NCBI GenBank assembly: GCA_905250025.1
Contig: CAJNOJ010000237.1
Location: forward strand, 1-64,000
Length of the DNA: 64,000 nucleotides
Direction: 5' to 3'
Source of the DNA: Adineta ricciae
Lineage: Eukaryota > Rotifera > Eurotatoria > Adinetida > Adinetidae
Below are positions 1 through 12,303 of the stretch, piece by piece. Positions within the stretch are counted from its first letter, which is position 1, and every line of letters begins with the position of its first letter. Both the position numbers and the translations under genes were made by a program. A model generated the notes under the pieces. It did not search any database, was not told where the DNA came from, and saw only the letters and a list, made by a program, of their open reading frames with translations.

Positions 1-410
1 AGAGGAAATATCTGCTGGAGAAAACAGTTTCTGTCAGAAATCGCTCAACGATTTGAACCAGTTTCTGTTGCTGAAAACAGCGATATCTGCGGTCAGTAGG
101 CGATATCCGCTTGAGTCGTGTCTTGTAGAGAGAAATATCTGACATGACAGAGGAAATATCTGCTGGAGAAAACAGTTTCTGTCAGAAATCGCTCAACGAT
201 TTGAACCAGTTTCTGTTGCTGAAAACAGCGATATCTGCGGTCAGTAGGCGATATCCGCTTGAGTCGTGTCTTGTAGAGAGAAATATCTGACATGACAGAG
301 GAAATATCTGCTGGAGAAAACAGTTTCTGTCAGAAATCGCTCAACGATTTGAACCAGTTTCTGTTGCTGAAAAGAGCGATATCTGCAGTCAGTAGGCGAT
401 ATCCGGTGGA
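1..410. repeat. 148-bp tandem repeat, about 2.75 copies
   Basis: Units start at 1, 149 and 297, giving a period of 148 bp. The first two are virtually identical. The third loses similarity near 405. Short internal echoes (GATATC-like words, AGTTTCTGT) recur within a unit. The array runs off the left edge of the window, so its full size is unknown. A 66-codon open frame on the minus strand is only a consequence of the repeat. Confidence 0.95.
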
Positions 411-1373
411 ATCTTGTGTTGTTTGGGTAGATGATTTTTGAGAAATTGTATAGGTGAGCACTATCTGTGAGAAATCGATCGATATAGTGGAATATTAGGA
501 AATCGTTAAGCCCTCTGGATGAGAGAAATTATCGACATATTCTGCGAAACCTTTGCTTTGGTGTTCTATTTCTGTTGTTTGGTCAATTCATGCTGATCGT
601 ACGAATTCATTGTCTATTTCGATACTATGGAAAGAATCGATCTTCTACAAATAAATGTCAGGTAAGACTCGCCATCATTCGAGTCTTTCATTTTCATTTG
701 AAAACAGAAAAACATATTTATTCGAGAATATCAATATTATTTGTGTTTGTTAACAATTCGTGAAGAAGTATCAAAAATATGCACTCATTTTATTTTTTTA
801 ATTTAAATCGATGACAATTAAGAGCGAAAAAGTTCATCGACCGCGTGAAATTCGAGACTCGTTTCTATAATTATATGGCTTTTGTTCTCTTTAGTCATAA
901 TCGATTATTATATTTTCTGCGCATTGATATGCATAAGAAATGACTTGATGTTTCTATTCACAAGGAATACTCAAATTGTTGTCAGATGAATGTCAATGTG
1001 CATAGTGGAATACATAATTACGACTTGAACAAGTTAAATTCGCGTCTTAGTGTTCTAGTTTCTTTCAGTTTTTTGTTTCATTAGTTTTCCGATCCACAAC
1101 AACATTTGCTTAATTGGAACTAAATAAAGCATACATTGACGGAAAGACAATCATTTATAACAAGTTCTTCTATGAGTCGTTTTCTTCTGTGAAAATGAGA
1201 CGATATATCTTGTTCCGTGTTGAAAGTCATGCCTTTCAAGAGAAGAATAGAAAGCGCGAAAAGTTTGCCATTTCGGATGAATATCTTCTATTCGTTTACA
1301 CAATTGAATATATAAAAGCTAGGGATGCTTAGCGTATCTTCAACTATTGATATGCATTCCATGTTTGCGCACG
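411..1373. other. AT-rich intergenic, no gene seen
   Basis: Only short open frames without splice support or recognisable motifs. It is the region downstream (3') of the minus-strand ART-TPR gene. Confidence 0.5.
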
Positions 1374-3808
1374 CTATTTAAGGTTTCGTAGCATTTCAGT
1401 CCACTGAATAAAAGATTCTATTTCACCCAAAAGAGTGTGGGTAGGTGAGTGATGTTGTAATAAGAGCCGATGTGCGCGATTGAAATTCAGTGATGCTGAT
1501 TCGAGATCACGCAGTTGGAAGAAAGCACGACCAATGGAACAATATGCTTCGACAATTAAGATTGAGTTAACTGGCAAGTTGCAGTCTTCAATTATCTGCC
1601 GATAATACATAATTGCCATCGGCCAATCTTTTTTATCCATATGATAGTCAGCTGAAATTTTCAGTACGTGTGCTTGAGGTTTGGCCGAATCATGAAGATC
1701 CTCTAGGATATTTTCTGAGTAATCGTTTCTACCTAGAGCAGTAGCACTTTTGATAATACTCGTCAAAATCCATTGATTTTCAGTGCCAACATTCTTTAAT
1801 AGGGCACCAGTTGATGATGGCTGTGCAGTCAGAAAACATTGTAAAGCTTTCTCGTGATTACCCCGATTAATTTCGATTCCACTCTTCAAAACCTGTATAT
1901 TGGAGAACATCGGATGTGATAGTGGTATTGAGAATGACTCGCATATGTCTTTTACGTAGACAATTAATGTGGATAGCTGTTGATCTAGTTGACCCCAACC
2001 ATCGTTGGACTTCAAGCAGCGCGGGAAATTTGTGAAACATTGCAAGAGTGGTGACATCATGCGCTTTGTAGTCCCAGACGGATCTATTTCATCCATAGAA
2101 GTGCTAAGTGACGTTACCAGATCAGAAGTTGCTCTCAAGAGATCGGGTATCACGCTGTCCGAATAATTAAGATCAGTTAATAAATTGCGCATTTCGAATA
2201 TCGATTGGCAAATATTTCCTACATTTCTATGATTCCTCTGTGCACACAGCACTTGTACCTGTTTCACTCTTTCTAAGTCATTCGCTGGGAAGAGAATTGT
2301 GCAAAGCTGAAAAATATAAAATGACTCGCTCATACCACAAAGTAACTGCTCTTCGAGAATAAATTCTCGTAACTCTTTCAATTCTCGATCCATATCATAA
2401 GATAATCGAGCCTGAATACAACTATTTCTATACTGTCGATTACTTGTCGAAACTGATTCGATTCGAAGAGTTGTTCCCATCGATAATAACACTTCTTCTT
2501 CATCAGATATCTTACTGAGTGAACGAATACAAGCGAATGGATGTATGCTTGAATTGAGTAATCGCTTATCGATGATAATTTCAAGCATAATGTCTCGTTC
2601 CAAATCATCACCCAAGTACGCCATTGCAACAACAGGATCGAGTGATGTTGATACAAATGAATTGATTGATAGAATTCCACCAGCTTTACATGATCGAAGT
2701 CGATAACTTTCCCCAGATGATACCTTCATCGCACGGTATAGTTTTATCGTCGATGCTTCCTCTAAAAACAGTTTTAAAAAGATGAATATATGTCTCTCAG
2801 TCCGTAATTTGGTTATTCCTCCTTATCTCTCCCCTTGTAACAGTCGATTTTCACGACTAGAGAATACTCACCGTTGTTGGACTGTCTAGTGAGGTATTGC
2901 TTATGGTAGAGTTTCTTCAAGTGTTCATAGATATCTCGAATGATAAATCGAAATTTAAACAGAATCACCAAGTTTTGAGTTCGAAGAGCTTTGTTCACTA
3001 ATCGATACACAAATGAATCACGCGAATACCATCGAATGGCATCTTCACGACGATAGTTCTTTTCAAAATCATCGATTTGGGCAAGTTGAACTGAATTGTT
3101 GCGATAAAAGTAGCGCGCTTCTTTGATCATTTCTCCATAGACGTTTGTAGAGGGTGTTGGCATGCGCATGAGACCTTGTAAAAGTACCTCAGACCATATC
3201 GCTTGAATAGGATTTCCTTGTGGATTGTGAATGGTTGTTGTTTCTTGATTGTAGAACACATTGAGATGTGTGGACTGACTCTCTTGACTCACACGAATGT
3301 CTCGAACGAGTTGCTGAAGTAGTTCATCAGGATGAGTGAATACTCCGTGGACTTTTGACATGAACTTATGATGAGTTGGTTCATGAAGATAGATGCAATG
3401 AATCTGTTCGAACTGATGTAAGATGGGAATGAGATGATTCCATCCGAAACCAAGCCATATGAAAACGAATGTATCTTCTGGATCGAGTGACACAATATAT
3501 TGAACACATTCGTCAACATCATCAAACTCATATGTGTCAATTCCGATTGGTTGTAGTTGATCTATAGAAGTGTTATCGTGATGAGCAGATCGCAAACAAA
3601 TAAGTTTAACATCTTCTGCTGAATTAGCAAACTCATCTATATGATGAAAATAAAAGAATTTGGATGAGCAACGATCTACAAATGAATAAACTCTTGTGAT
3701 TCGTTTTAAATTTATAGTAGTTAGAAAAAGAAATTCATGCGAAGTATTTAGATATCTTGTGTTGACATATTCATTTCTTTCAGGTTGATAAGCATCACTC
3801 TTGCGCAA
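1374..3808 (-). CDS. ADP-ribosyltransferase with C-terminal TPR region, paralogue A
   Basis: Two exons: 3808-2872 and 2761-1374. The intron has GTGAGT/TTTTTAG signals in phase 1 and the product is about 774 aa. Seen: an N-terminal region shared with the gene at 7954-10260; the block WYSRDSFVYRLVNKALRTQ typical of ART folds; then the R-S-E signature. This is LYRAM (Arg about 322), SFVSTS (about 350-352) and SDEEEVLLSMG (E-x-E Glu about 400 and 402). The C-terminus has TPR-like helices (WPMAIMYYRQII, then a repeat containing FNRAHRLLLQHH). Known of the family: R-S-E enzymes with ExE transfer ADP-ribose from NAD+ to arginine. Inferred: an intracellular mono-ADP-ribosyltransferase, since no signal peptide is seen. 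The start is the first ATG of the open frame; homology with paralogue B begins near residue 60, so the N-terminus is less certain. Confidence 0.82.
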
Positions 3809-4490
3809 ATATGGTAAAGTCCAACAATATTATCTATCTTATTCGCCATATCACCGTTTAGCTATTGGACGTTGAGGAAAAACTCATCACAAACAACTGC
3901 GAGCTAGTATGAATCAAATAGTTCTCTGTTGAAGGACGATACTAAAATATATTAAGTATAATTGAATATTTTTGTCGTGACAAACTTTAAGTTATTATGA
4001 AAACATCACTACACTGTTCAATCATTCATTCATCACGAACAGTAGTTTAGATTGGTGGAAGAAGTAAGAAGTTCTATGGGTCATATATTTTAGACAATTG
4101 TTGTAACATATGAATCAAGTTCTATCTTGATCGAAAGCTATTGATTTAATAATAACAACAGAAAGAAAAAAGCTTTCGTTTCATCACTGCCAAGAACAAA
4201 ATGAAACTAAAGGCCATGCCGATGAGATACTGAAATATTTAATGGGCGATATTGAGTCGAGCAGAACGGAAGTCGTATCAGTTAGCAACAACGGCGTTTT
4301 AAGGTGATACATAACAGTAAAGTGTCAATCAGCATTTTTGTTGTAATCCATTTAATTTTTATTCTATCAAGCTAATTAGAAACTATTTCTTCTTCTTCTG
4401 TTTCGTCAATAATTTTGTAAAATTTCTCTCAAAACCTGTTACCGCACTAAAATGTATCACAAAGAGAACATCAATGCATGCGTGCTATTA
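3809..4490. other. Intergenic, no gene seen
   Basis: AT-rich. No open frame with splice support and no repeat recognised. It probably includes the promoter of the minus-strand ART-TPR gene. Confidence 0.4.
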
Positions 4491-4639
4491 AATTAACATG
4501 CAGTCTAGTTTCTACGTCACTTTACCTGCTGTACTGTGCCTAAAATACGCACATTCATGTATACTAATCAGGATCTCCGTAATGATTAACTTGAGTCAAG
4601 GTCTTCAACTGGTTGACGGAATCTCACTGTCCAAAACTG

Positions 4640-5215
4640 CTAACGCTAACACCGTTCGTTCAGCATTGAATTACAAGCCACATATCGATACTTTTAAATC
4701 ATGGTAAATCGTTCGATGATAGTATGGTCAAATATGTTGCGTGTACGCCTATACTATGCAGAAAGTGGGCGAACAAAGTATAGATAAAATATATATCTAC
4801 CGAATGTGATCAATACTCATTTACTTTTGGGTCACAGAACTTATCCAAGGAACGTGTGCGTCTCTTATTATTAGTCTATTCTCAAAAATACATGAGGCGG
4901 AACCTGCCAAATCTTCATTTTGAGACATTTCTCGATGCGGTTATTTATAGTTATCCACCATACGATGATTATTTTCGACACTTACGTACTGCATAGAAAG
5001 ATAAGAATAATCATAATATATTTTCCACATTTTACGAAGATATTAGGCATGCTTTTCGCTCAGTCATCCGTCAACTTGCTCCATTTTTCAATATTGACCT
5101 TGATACTGAATTATTTGAGCGAATTATGACGTGCACATCGTTTCAATGCATAACCGAAGAACAAGTACTTCGTCTCGATCAGATTTTCATCGAAAAGACA
5201 GTCGATTTGTTTTGA
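4640..5215 (+). pseudogene. Sulfotransferase-family pseudogene
   Basis: A forward frame from about 4885 to 5215 reads like the C-terminal half of a cytosolic sulfotransferase: YDDYFRHLRTA, an in-frame TAG where Trp is usual, then FSTFYEDIRHAF (the YED motif), RQLAPFFNIDLDTELFERI and CTSFQCI. Upstream, near 4660-4700, ALNYKPHIDTF resembles the family N-terminus. The PAPS-binding TYPKSGTTW segment between them is not found. This family transfers sulfate from PAPS to small molecules. The TAG and the missing catalytic loop point to a decayed copy. An unrecognised spliced gene is less likely. Confidence 0.55.
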
Positions 5216-5839
5216 ACAGAAGCAAAAACCGTATTTTAGGGTTCATGCATCAAGGAACGATGTATTTAATTTTTACATCTTCGAGTTGGCACAATATATT
5301 CTCTCTGTAAATCAAAGAGACGTACCAGTTATTATACCTAATGACAATGTGGATTCATTTGCAAGAATCAACATGCGCTTAGAAGATACTTTGGACTTTT
5401 ATACAATCTATTTTGTAACATAAATCTGTGTGTTGCGAAATTAGGTGAATAAAAACTATATGAATATTTCATGCGAGTTGTTCAAAATAATTCCAATCTG
5501 CATAGCTAATATTTTCAGCGAAAGGGTCATTATCAAAGAAGTAAGGTTGTAAATGATTATTTCAATCGACGCTTGTTAATATAATTAGATAAGAAAGAGC
5601 TGCTGTTCTTAATATTTCAAGTTATGCGTCACTCTCGACTGTATGACATAGCATAGATTTAACAATAAATCTGTTTCCAAACATGATCTTTACGAAAAGA
5701 TATGAGTAACGTTCGATAAACGCTTTATTTTTACCACTGTAATGATGATATATGCAGAAATATAATAAATATATATATATATAGATCGATAGAAGGAGTG
5801 ATTTTAATCCATTGTTGTATTTAAAGAAAAAGAACAAAG
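5216..5839. other. Intergenic; likely promoter of the secreted gene at 5840
   Basis: AT-rich, with an (AT)n tract ending in TATATAG at about 5768-5784, roughly 60 bp upstream of the next start codon. No gene is seen. Confidence 0.35.
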
Positions 5840-7038
5840 ATGTCTGGCTCTAAGGTTTTTACCATTTTATCATTTATCTTCTTCGGTAGGTTGGAGTAAT
5901 ACGATTATATATTGAATATCTCTCCTGCTTAGCTTCGATTTTACTATCATCTTCACAAAATATCAATCGAAAAGTAGAATGGAACACACTTAAAATTATC
6001 TGGGGGCCGGATCCATTGGCATCCAATGATAAAGTGTTCATTCGACAACCAAGAACAGTACAACAAGCTTTACAAGAAGGATACAGTAAACTTCCAAATG
6101 GTCTAGGAGATCAATGTCTCGGTAAGAATCAATCATGACTTTCAAATTTTCATTTACTATGTTGAAATTCAGGCAGAACAACTGTTGGTCATCGTTATTG
6201 GAAAGGTAATGATTCTGCAGCTATTCTTTTATATGACAAACAAGGAACTATTGCTGGCATTCAGATTGGAGTAATTTGTGTATTACTTTGTGTTTCACTC
6301 TGTCTGTTCTGTTTAGTTCCCTCGATCTGTTACTAACAGAGCGTTCTATTCGTTTGACACTCAACGGATGTACAATCGAGAGACAATCAATGGCATCGAT
6401 ATGTACACTGCTACAGCATATTTTGTTCCTCCTGGTATGGACTTATCCCAGTTTATTTTGTCAATTGTTTGATCTTTTTCTACTCTAGCTACAATTTGTA
6501 GTGTTGGACGTACCTTGTCACGTCTTGAACATGAGGGAACTGGAACTGGTCTCTTTTTTCAGAATGGATCAAATCCACTACAAGATGCCGTTGAAGTACC
6601 ACTTTGGGAAAGTGATCTTGGCAAAACAAAATGGGCTCCAGGAGCTTGTTTTAAGACCATGGGTTAACTTATTAATATTTTTTGTTGATCTGACCTATTT
6701 TTGTTTTTTGTACAGGTAAACATTACTGGTACAACAACCACTTGGATCTGAACTGTTCAGAGGTTTTACCAGCTTTTGTTATGTATAACAAAGGTCAACT
6801 TAGTGCTTTTGGATGGAGTATTATGGCCAAGATGGACGCATCACAACGAGTCGAGTTTCCACCAAAAGCTGTTATTTCAGTATGTGTTACTTTCAACGAT
6901 ACTGATGCAATGAGTTTTGTATTCTAGTCATTTCTGATTCCGGTTCCGAAATGCATGTTTCCCATCTATGATGCTATCGGAGGTGTTACCACAATGCATC
7001 TCTATTTCAATACGGACCCAGCTAATCTGGAATGTTGA
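5840..7038 (+). CDS. Secreted protein, seven exons, family not recognised
   Basis: Exons are 5840-5885, 5933-6121, 6173-6270, 6317-6434, 6489-6662, 6716-6879 and 6928-7038. All introns are GT-AG, 46-54 bp, and keep frame, giving 299 aa. The N-terminus is a signal peptide (MSGSKVFTILSFIFFAS...). The mature part has about seven Cys and conserved-looking blocks: GTIAGIQIGFPRS, YTATAYFVPPG, GTGTGLFFQNGS, GACFKTMGKHYWYNN and NKGQLSAFGWS. There are NxS/T sites and no membrane segment after the signal. The exon chain is intact with no stop, which argues for a functional secreted or lumenal protein. I do not recognise the family and assign no function. It lies between the two ART-TPR genes on the opposite strand. 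Confidence 0.85.
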
Positions 7039-7953
7039 ATGGAATGAATAACTCGTGTTATCAAATGAAAATTGCTTATTTCGCTTGTCAATAACAGTTC
7101 GATTGCTGATTTGCTTTCTTATTCGAATGTAATAGAATACTTTCGTAAGAGATAAATAAATAATATCCAAATCTTGAACTAAATTAACAAAATTTAATTT
7201 TAAGGGAGTGCACTAATTGACAACGAGTGAGAGTGGACGTGTGTGTGTGATGATTGTTTGAGACATTAAGACCGTTAGCAACTTATTTTAATGAAGTTAT
7301 CTGAAGGTGTGATTTTTGGTTCTGAACTCCCGATGAGTTCGCAGTTCACGCAATTTAGTCGACAGTTTGACTTTGCAAGATGTAGGAGGCGAGTATGGAA
7401 TCATTATTCCACATAGAACTTCGCGGAAAGATCATTGACTATAAGACCTCCTTAGTGGTTAGGCGACGCCTTCGCCTTGTACTTTGCCTGGTGACTGAAT
7501 AATATAAGCAGTGATAATCTTTGCTATCGGCAATTCGTTGTTGTTGGCAAATGAAACTCTGACTATAGATCCCACGAGCTAGGCTATTTCTCATCTATGC
7601 ACTAAAGTTCTGAATTTACAGTGGAAATATTTTCTTGCGTCTCAGTTTTTGGAAAAAAATGCAAAATATATTTCATGGCGTAAATATTGTCAAAAATGAA
7701 TGTGTTCAATATGTTACTTACTTTCAAAAGTCAGAAACTTGAAAAACTTTAGTACGAGTGCAGAACATGAAGCAAATAATTCTTTTACAATTTGAATTCA
7801 AGTTTATTATATGTAAAATCGTTGGTATGACTTGAAGATCGTATAGATTCTAAAGGCAAAGAAATCCTCGTGTTCAACGCCGACGGCTATATTCTTTAGT
7901 GCAATCATAATTCGAAAAAGTAAAATATTCTTGTCAAAAGTCATGATTGATGA
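7039..7953. other. Intergenic, no gene seen
   Basis: Lies between the 3' ends of two convergent genes. Only short frames; no tRNA or repeat recognised. Confidence 0.4.
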
Positions 7954-10260
7954 TTAAGATAATAATTGGGGAAGCTGTTCCAGCATTTGTTTCAACTTTG
8001 TTCTCGAAATCAGAATTTGTGTTTGGGACAAAAGAGGATGTGTAGGTGGATGATGTTGCAGCAAGAGCTGATGTGCTTGGTTAAAATTGTGTAATGCTGA
8101 TTCACAATCATTTAATTCGCAGAAAGCGCTACCAATATGATTATAAGCTACAATAATTGATATTGAATTAAGCGGTAAGTTGCATTCGTCGATTATACGA
8201 CGATAGTTTATAATTGCCATAGACCAGTCTTTTATCTGTTCATAGTGTCCAGCTAAAGTGAAAATTATTTCATCGGTAGGATTCGTACGATCATGGAGAT
8301 CTGCTATAATCTTTTCTGAACAATCACGGTTGCCGAGTACATTGGCGCTTTGTGCAATATTTGCAAGCATTCGTGGTGATTGTACTATTTGATTAAGCAC
8401 TGTGGAAGTTGAAGGAGATGCATCTGCTCTATCAAAGTATCCTATAGCTTTCATATGATTGTCTTGTAGACTTTCAACGGTACATATTAGACATCGAAGG
8501 CTTGCGACTGCAGGATGTGATGGAGGCATCGCGTACATTTTAATCGCTTCTTCCAATAAGGGAACTATCTTCAGCATTTGTCGTGTAATTGCCTCTAAGT
8601 CATCAACAGACTCGCTAGTATGTGAAATATTCGTCAACCACTGGAAGAGCAGTGCCAACAAGTCTTGCAGTGTCCCCGATTTGTCTAACTCACGCATTAA
8701 ACCATATATCGATGTCAATAAGTTCGAAAGCATTTTCGATAAATTGAGATTAAAATCATCTCCATAGACTAAATCTAGTATTGAACTTTGTGCTTCAATA
8801 AGTAATTCACAAGTCTTTTTTAGAGATTGTTGATGGCTTAGATCAAATACTGATCGCATCTGATTTAGTTGTTTCATGTCACCTGTCGAGACGAGAAGTC
8901 CAAAAAGTTGATTTATATAGTGGGATTCATCCATTCCATGATATAACTGTTTTTCTAAAATATATGTTCTCAGTTCTTTCATTGTCTCATCCATTTCATA
9001 ACACAATCGAGTTTTTATGTAAATATTCTTATACTGATCATTGGTCGTTACTGATTCGATTAGCAGTCTAGTTCCCATTGATAATAACACTTCTTCTTCA
9101 TCTGAGAACATGCTGAATGAACGAATCGAAGCAAAAGGTAGAGTGTCTGACTTGAGTGACATTCTATCAATGACAATCTCCAACATAACATCTCTCTCTG
9201 AGTCATCACCCAAATATGCTATTGCTACAGCTGGATTGGTTGATGCAGATGTAAATGAATTTATCGATATAATTGAACCTTTTTTCGATGATCGAAGCTG
9301 GTTACTTTCCGCAGATGACAGTTTCATTGCGCGATGTAATGTAATTGTCGACAATGCTTCTACAAATAAAATATACATAGCTCGAACAAAAAACAAGAAG
9401 TTCTACAATTAATGATGAGAACATATATCTCTTTGAATTTTTCAAGAAGAAAAGCACCTACTGTTTTCCGTTTTTCCAGTAAAGTATTGTTCATGGTACA
9501 ACTTCGTTAACTGTTCGTAGATATCTTTAATGATAGTTCGAAATTTGAAAAGGATTACCAAATTTTGAGTTCGAAGAGCTTTGTTCACTAATCGATAAAC
9601 AAATGAATTACGCGAGTACCAGCGAATTGCATCTTCACGACGATAGTTCTTTTCAAAAGCATCGATCTGTGCAAGCTGAACTGCATTGTTGCGATAGAAG
9701 AACCGCGCTTCTTTTATCACGTCTTTATAAACATCTGCAGAAGGTGAAGGCATTCGAAGTAAACATATTAAAAGTAATTCAGACCATAGGGATTGAACGA
9801 TAGTTCCTTGTGGATTATAAATTGTTGATGTTTCCTGATTGTAAAACATATTCAAATGTGTTGAACTATTTTGATTACAGATTCGTATATCTCGAATAAG
9901 TTGTTGAAGTAATTCGCCAGGATGAGTATATACTCCATGAACTTTAGATATAAACCTATAATGGGTAGGTTCAGTGAGATACACGCAGTCAATGTGTTCA
10001 AATTCGTGTAAAATAGGAATGAGATGATTCCATCCAAGACCAAGCCACACAAAAACAAAAACATCTTCTGGGTCGAATGACAAAATATATTCAATACATT
10101 CATCAATATCTTCGAAGTTATACACACTGATTCCATTCTGTTCAAAGTAATCTATGAATGTCGAATCTATGTTGACAGGTTCTACACAAATCAACATAAT
10201 GTCTTCGGATGAAATTTGGTCGCCACTCATTTTGAAGATCCAATGGATACGAAAAGGCAA
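7954..10260 (-). CDS. ADP-ribosyltransferase with C-terminal TPR region, paralogue B
   Basis: Exons are 10260-9462 and 9359-7954, with a phase-1 intron (GTAGGT/TTTGTAG) at the same place as in paralogue A. The product is about 734 aa. The signature is LHRAM (Arg), SFTSAS (Ser) and SDEEEVLLSMG (E-x-E), preceded by the WYSRNSFVYRLVNKALRTQ block. The N-terminal 180 residues match paralogue A (FVWLGLGWNHLIPIL, HGVYTHPGELLQQLIRDIR) but fit no domain I can name. The C-terminus has TPR-like repeats (DWSMAIINYRRII, FNQAHQLLLQHHPPTH). The second motif is SAS instead of STS; the core Ser is kept. This and gene A look like a tandem duplication. Likely an arginine-directed mono-ADP-ribosyltransferase. 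The start could be the ATG at 10260 or at 10230. Confidence 0.82.
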
Positions 10261-10944
10261 TATTCCAGTAATATATTGTTAGTAGCGCAATTTATCAACT
10301 AGTAACAGCGAATGTAAAACAAATCTTGGAATGATTTCAAAGAGTTGAGTAGACACGAACAATTTTCCTTCTACTTCCTTGCTTCCCTCATCGAATGCCA
10401 GCTTCTATACTGCTTGCAGAATTTATTATCCGCACCAATAATTCACACCAACAGAGGACACCATATAACGTTAACTATGTTGAGTATTTATACACAAGTA
10501 GCACTCATCTGTTGGATTCTCTGGCCCTTTTCTGATAGAATTAGAAGACTTTTAGATAAAAACTCTCACGTATATCTCACTCTAATCCGCTTCAAATTAA
10601 AGCCACTTCTATGCTCGTTCTTTTTATGTACTCAAAAAGTGAGTACACTACTAAAGTCGGTCAGTGTGTCCGTCCGTTTATCCGATAACTCTCGAGCAGA
10701 TCAAGCGAATGCCAAAAATTTTTCTTCCGAAGGCTCATCTCATGAATATGTCGGTCGAGTTCGAAGATGAGAAGGATCGGCCAAGAAATGGCTGAGATAT
10801 CGTAAAAATTCTAAAACATGACTCCACGAGTCCTGAGGGAAAGTACAGGGATTTCGAAAAAAAGTTTTTCCGCCACATAGATTGCTATAATCAGTTTCAT
10901 GAGAGCAACCATGTCGTGAAATGATGTTCCATAAAGGAACACTT

Positions 10945-11090
10945 AAGTCCTCTAATCCTATGTAGTGGGGGTACCCTTAGGTCCTCATGTTCTTTATAGT
11001 GAGGATACCCATAGGTCCTAAAGCCCTATATAGCGAGGGTACCTATAGGTCCTTATATGCTATAATATATGTGTAGTCTTGGGTCCTCAC
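10945..11090. repeat. Imperfect tandem repeat of about 34 bp, about 4 copies
   Basis: Successive units share a core like TAGTGAGGGTACCCATAGGTCCT, with GTCCT recurring every 33-36 bp from about 10947 to 11085. Flanking sequence (10261-10944 and 11091-11506) shows no supported gene. The 141-codon frame at 10345-10770 lacks any family feature. Confidence 0.7.
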
Positions 11091-11506
11091 TTTTTGCATA
11101 TTCGGGTATATTCTTAATTTGACAAATATAATTAATAAAACGAGATTCCTGTTAAAGATAGAGAGCGGAAGAAAGAGAAATTTTACAGAGGATGGGTGTG
11201 GATCTTTTCTTTTTGGCTTTCAACTATACCCACACACCCGGATACTTCAGCTAGTTCTAAGTAATACGCTGGCAGTTGAATATAAGTCTGAAAATGATAA
11301 AAAACAACCGCAGCTTTTATGCAACTCTTGGACTTCTGGCGTACGGGAGTACGCTGTTTCACTCTTGGCTAACGTTTAATGTGTTTGTCGCAAAACAAGG
11401 ATGTGTTTAAGACATACCATATTGATATGACACATTATCATCTTTATTCGTCAAGAAAAAAGAACTGTGATAAATGATAGTGTCATTACCAAACGTAGAG
11501 TATGCT

Positions 11507-12303
11507 CTAGGGTTTGATGAAGGTGACTGCATCGAGTTCATATGTCCCCGTTCGTTGACCTCTGCATCCACCTTCACACCAACTTATCGTGCCGATCTTC
11601 CAAGCTCGACCACTGTGAGTATCACAGTCTTGGGTGATACATTGCATATTTTTAGATTTTTTCTTGTTGTAATGAACCTTCTGGCCATGACAAAGCTTGT
11701 TACCGCTCTGTGTTACGTAGCCCAGCTTATTGGCAATGCTTGTGGCTTGAGGCGAAGTCAATGCGCCACCTTAAATGAAATGAACAATATTGTTCTACAC
11801 AATACAATGTTGTATTGTATCGTATTATAATATCCATACCACACCCATACGCTTCCTTACTGAGTTCTGATTCTATCTACAGATAAGATTGTTTATCTAA
11901 AATCTAAATCTCAAATTGAAACTTGAATGCAGCCATCTCATAATACGTCCGATATAGATTTATGTAAGAAACTCATAGGCAAAGAGTTCAATGTGAGTTC
12001 TGGATGAAAAAAACTTGCAACGCTTGTCTCATACATCGATGGGTGTCTTCTCGTTTAAATTTTTCAGTTAAGGCCTAAACGTTCTAGAAAAACGGCTCAC
12101 TCATACGGAAAACGAAAATATTTTAGTTTCTTCGATGGATGTGAGTTGGTCAAGCAGTTGATAACTGGATAAATCAACAGCATTCTCTCGTGACAACATT
12201 GATTGGTTCTAAATTCTTATACGTACCACAAGCACTTTCACATCTCATGCATAGGAGCACAACCATAAGGGCAATGATAACACTTCGATGCATCGTATAA
12301 TAG
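11507..12303 (-). CDS. Small secreted protein with a bacterial polymorphic-toxin-like domain
   Basis: Proposed exons are 12303-12237, encoding a signal peptide (MHRSVIIALMVVLLCM...), and 11769-11507. Both splice sites are phase 1 (GTACGT/ATTTAAG), giving 109 aa. The mature domain has ANKLGYV, LCHGQKVHYN, ITQDCDTHSGRAWKIG and a terminal RTGTYELD. This recalls the C-terminal domain of bacterial polymorphic toxins annotated as toxin C-terminal/Ntox21-type, with HGQ, a D-x-D-x-H-x-G-x-WK core and a GTYD tail; that resemblance is from memory of motifs. Extra Cys residues are added, as expected for secretion. A eukaryotic intron and signal peptide on such a domain suggest a captured bacterial gene. 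The 467-bp intron is longer than its neighbours', so the exon pairing is the weaker part; an additional exon is possible. Confidence 0.5.

Noticed and set aside
93..293. 66-codon minus-strand frame in the 148-bp array
   Set aside because: Simply mirrors the repeat; no start context or family feature.
8459..9412. Plus-strand frames of 102 and 123 codons
   Set aside because: Shadows of ART-TPR paralogue B exon 2.
10345..10770. 141-codon plus-strand frame
   Set aside because: No motif, no splice support, composition like surrounding non-coding DNA.
11474..11830. 118-codon plus-strand frame
   Set aside because: Antisense to the spliced secreted toxin-domain-like gene, which has signal peptide and motifs.
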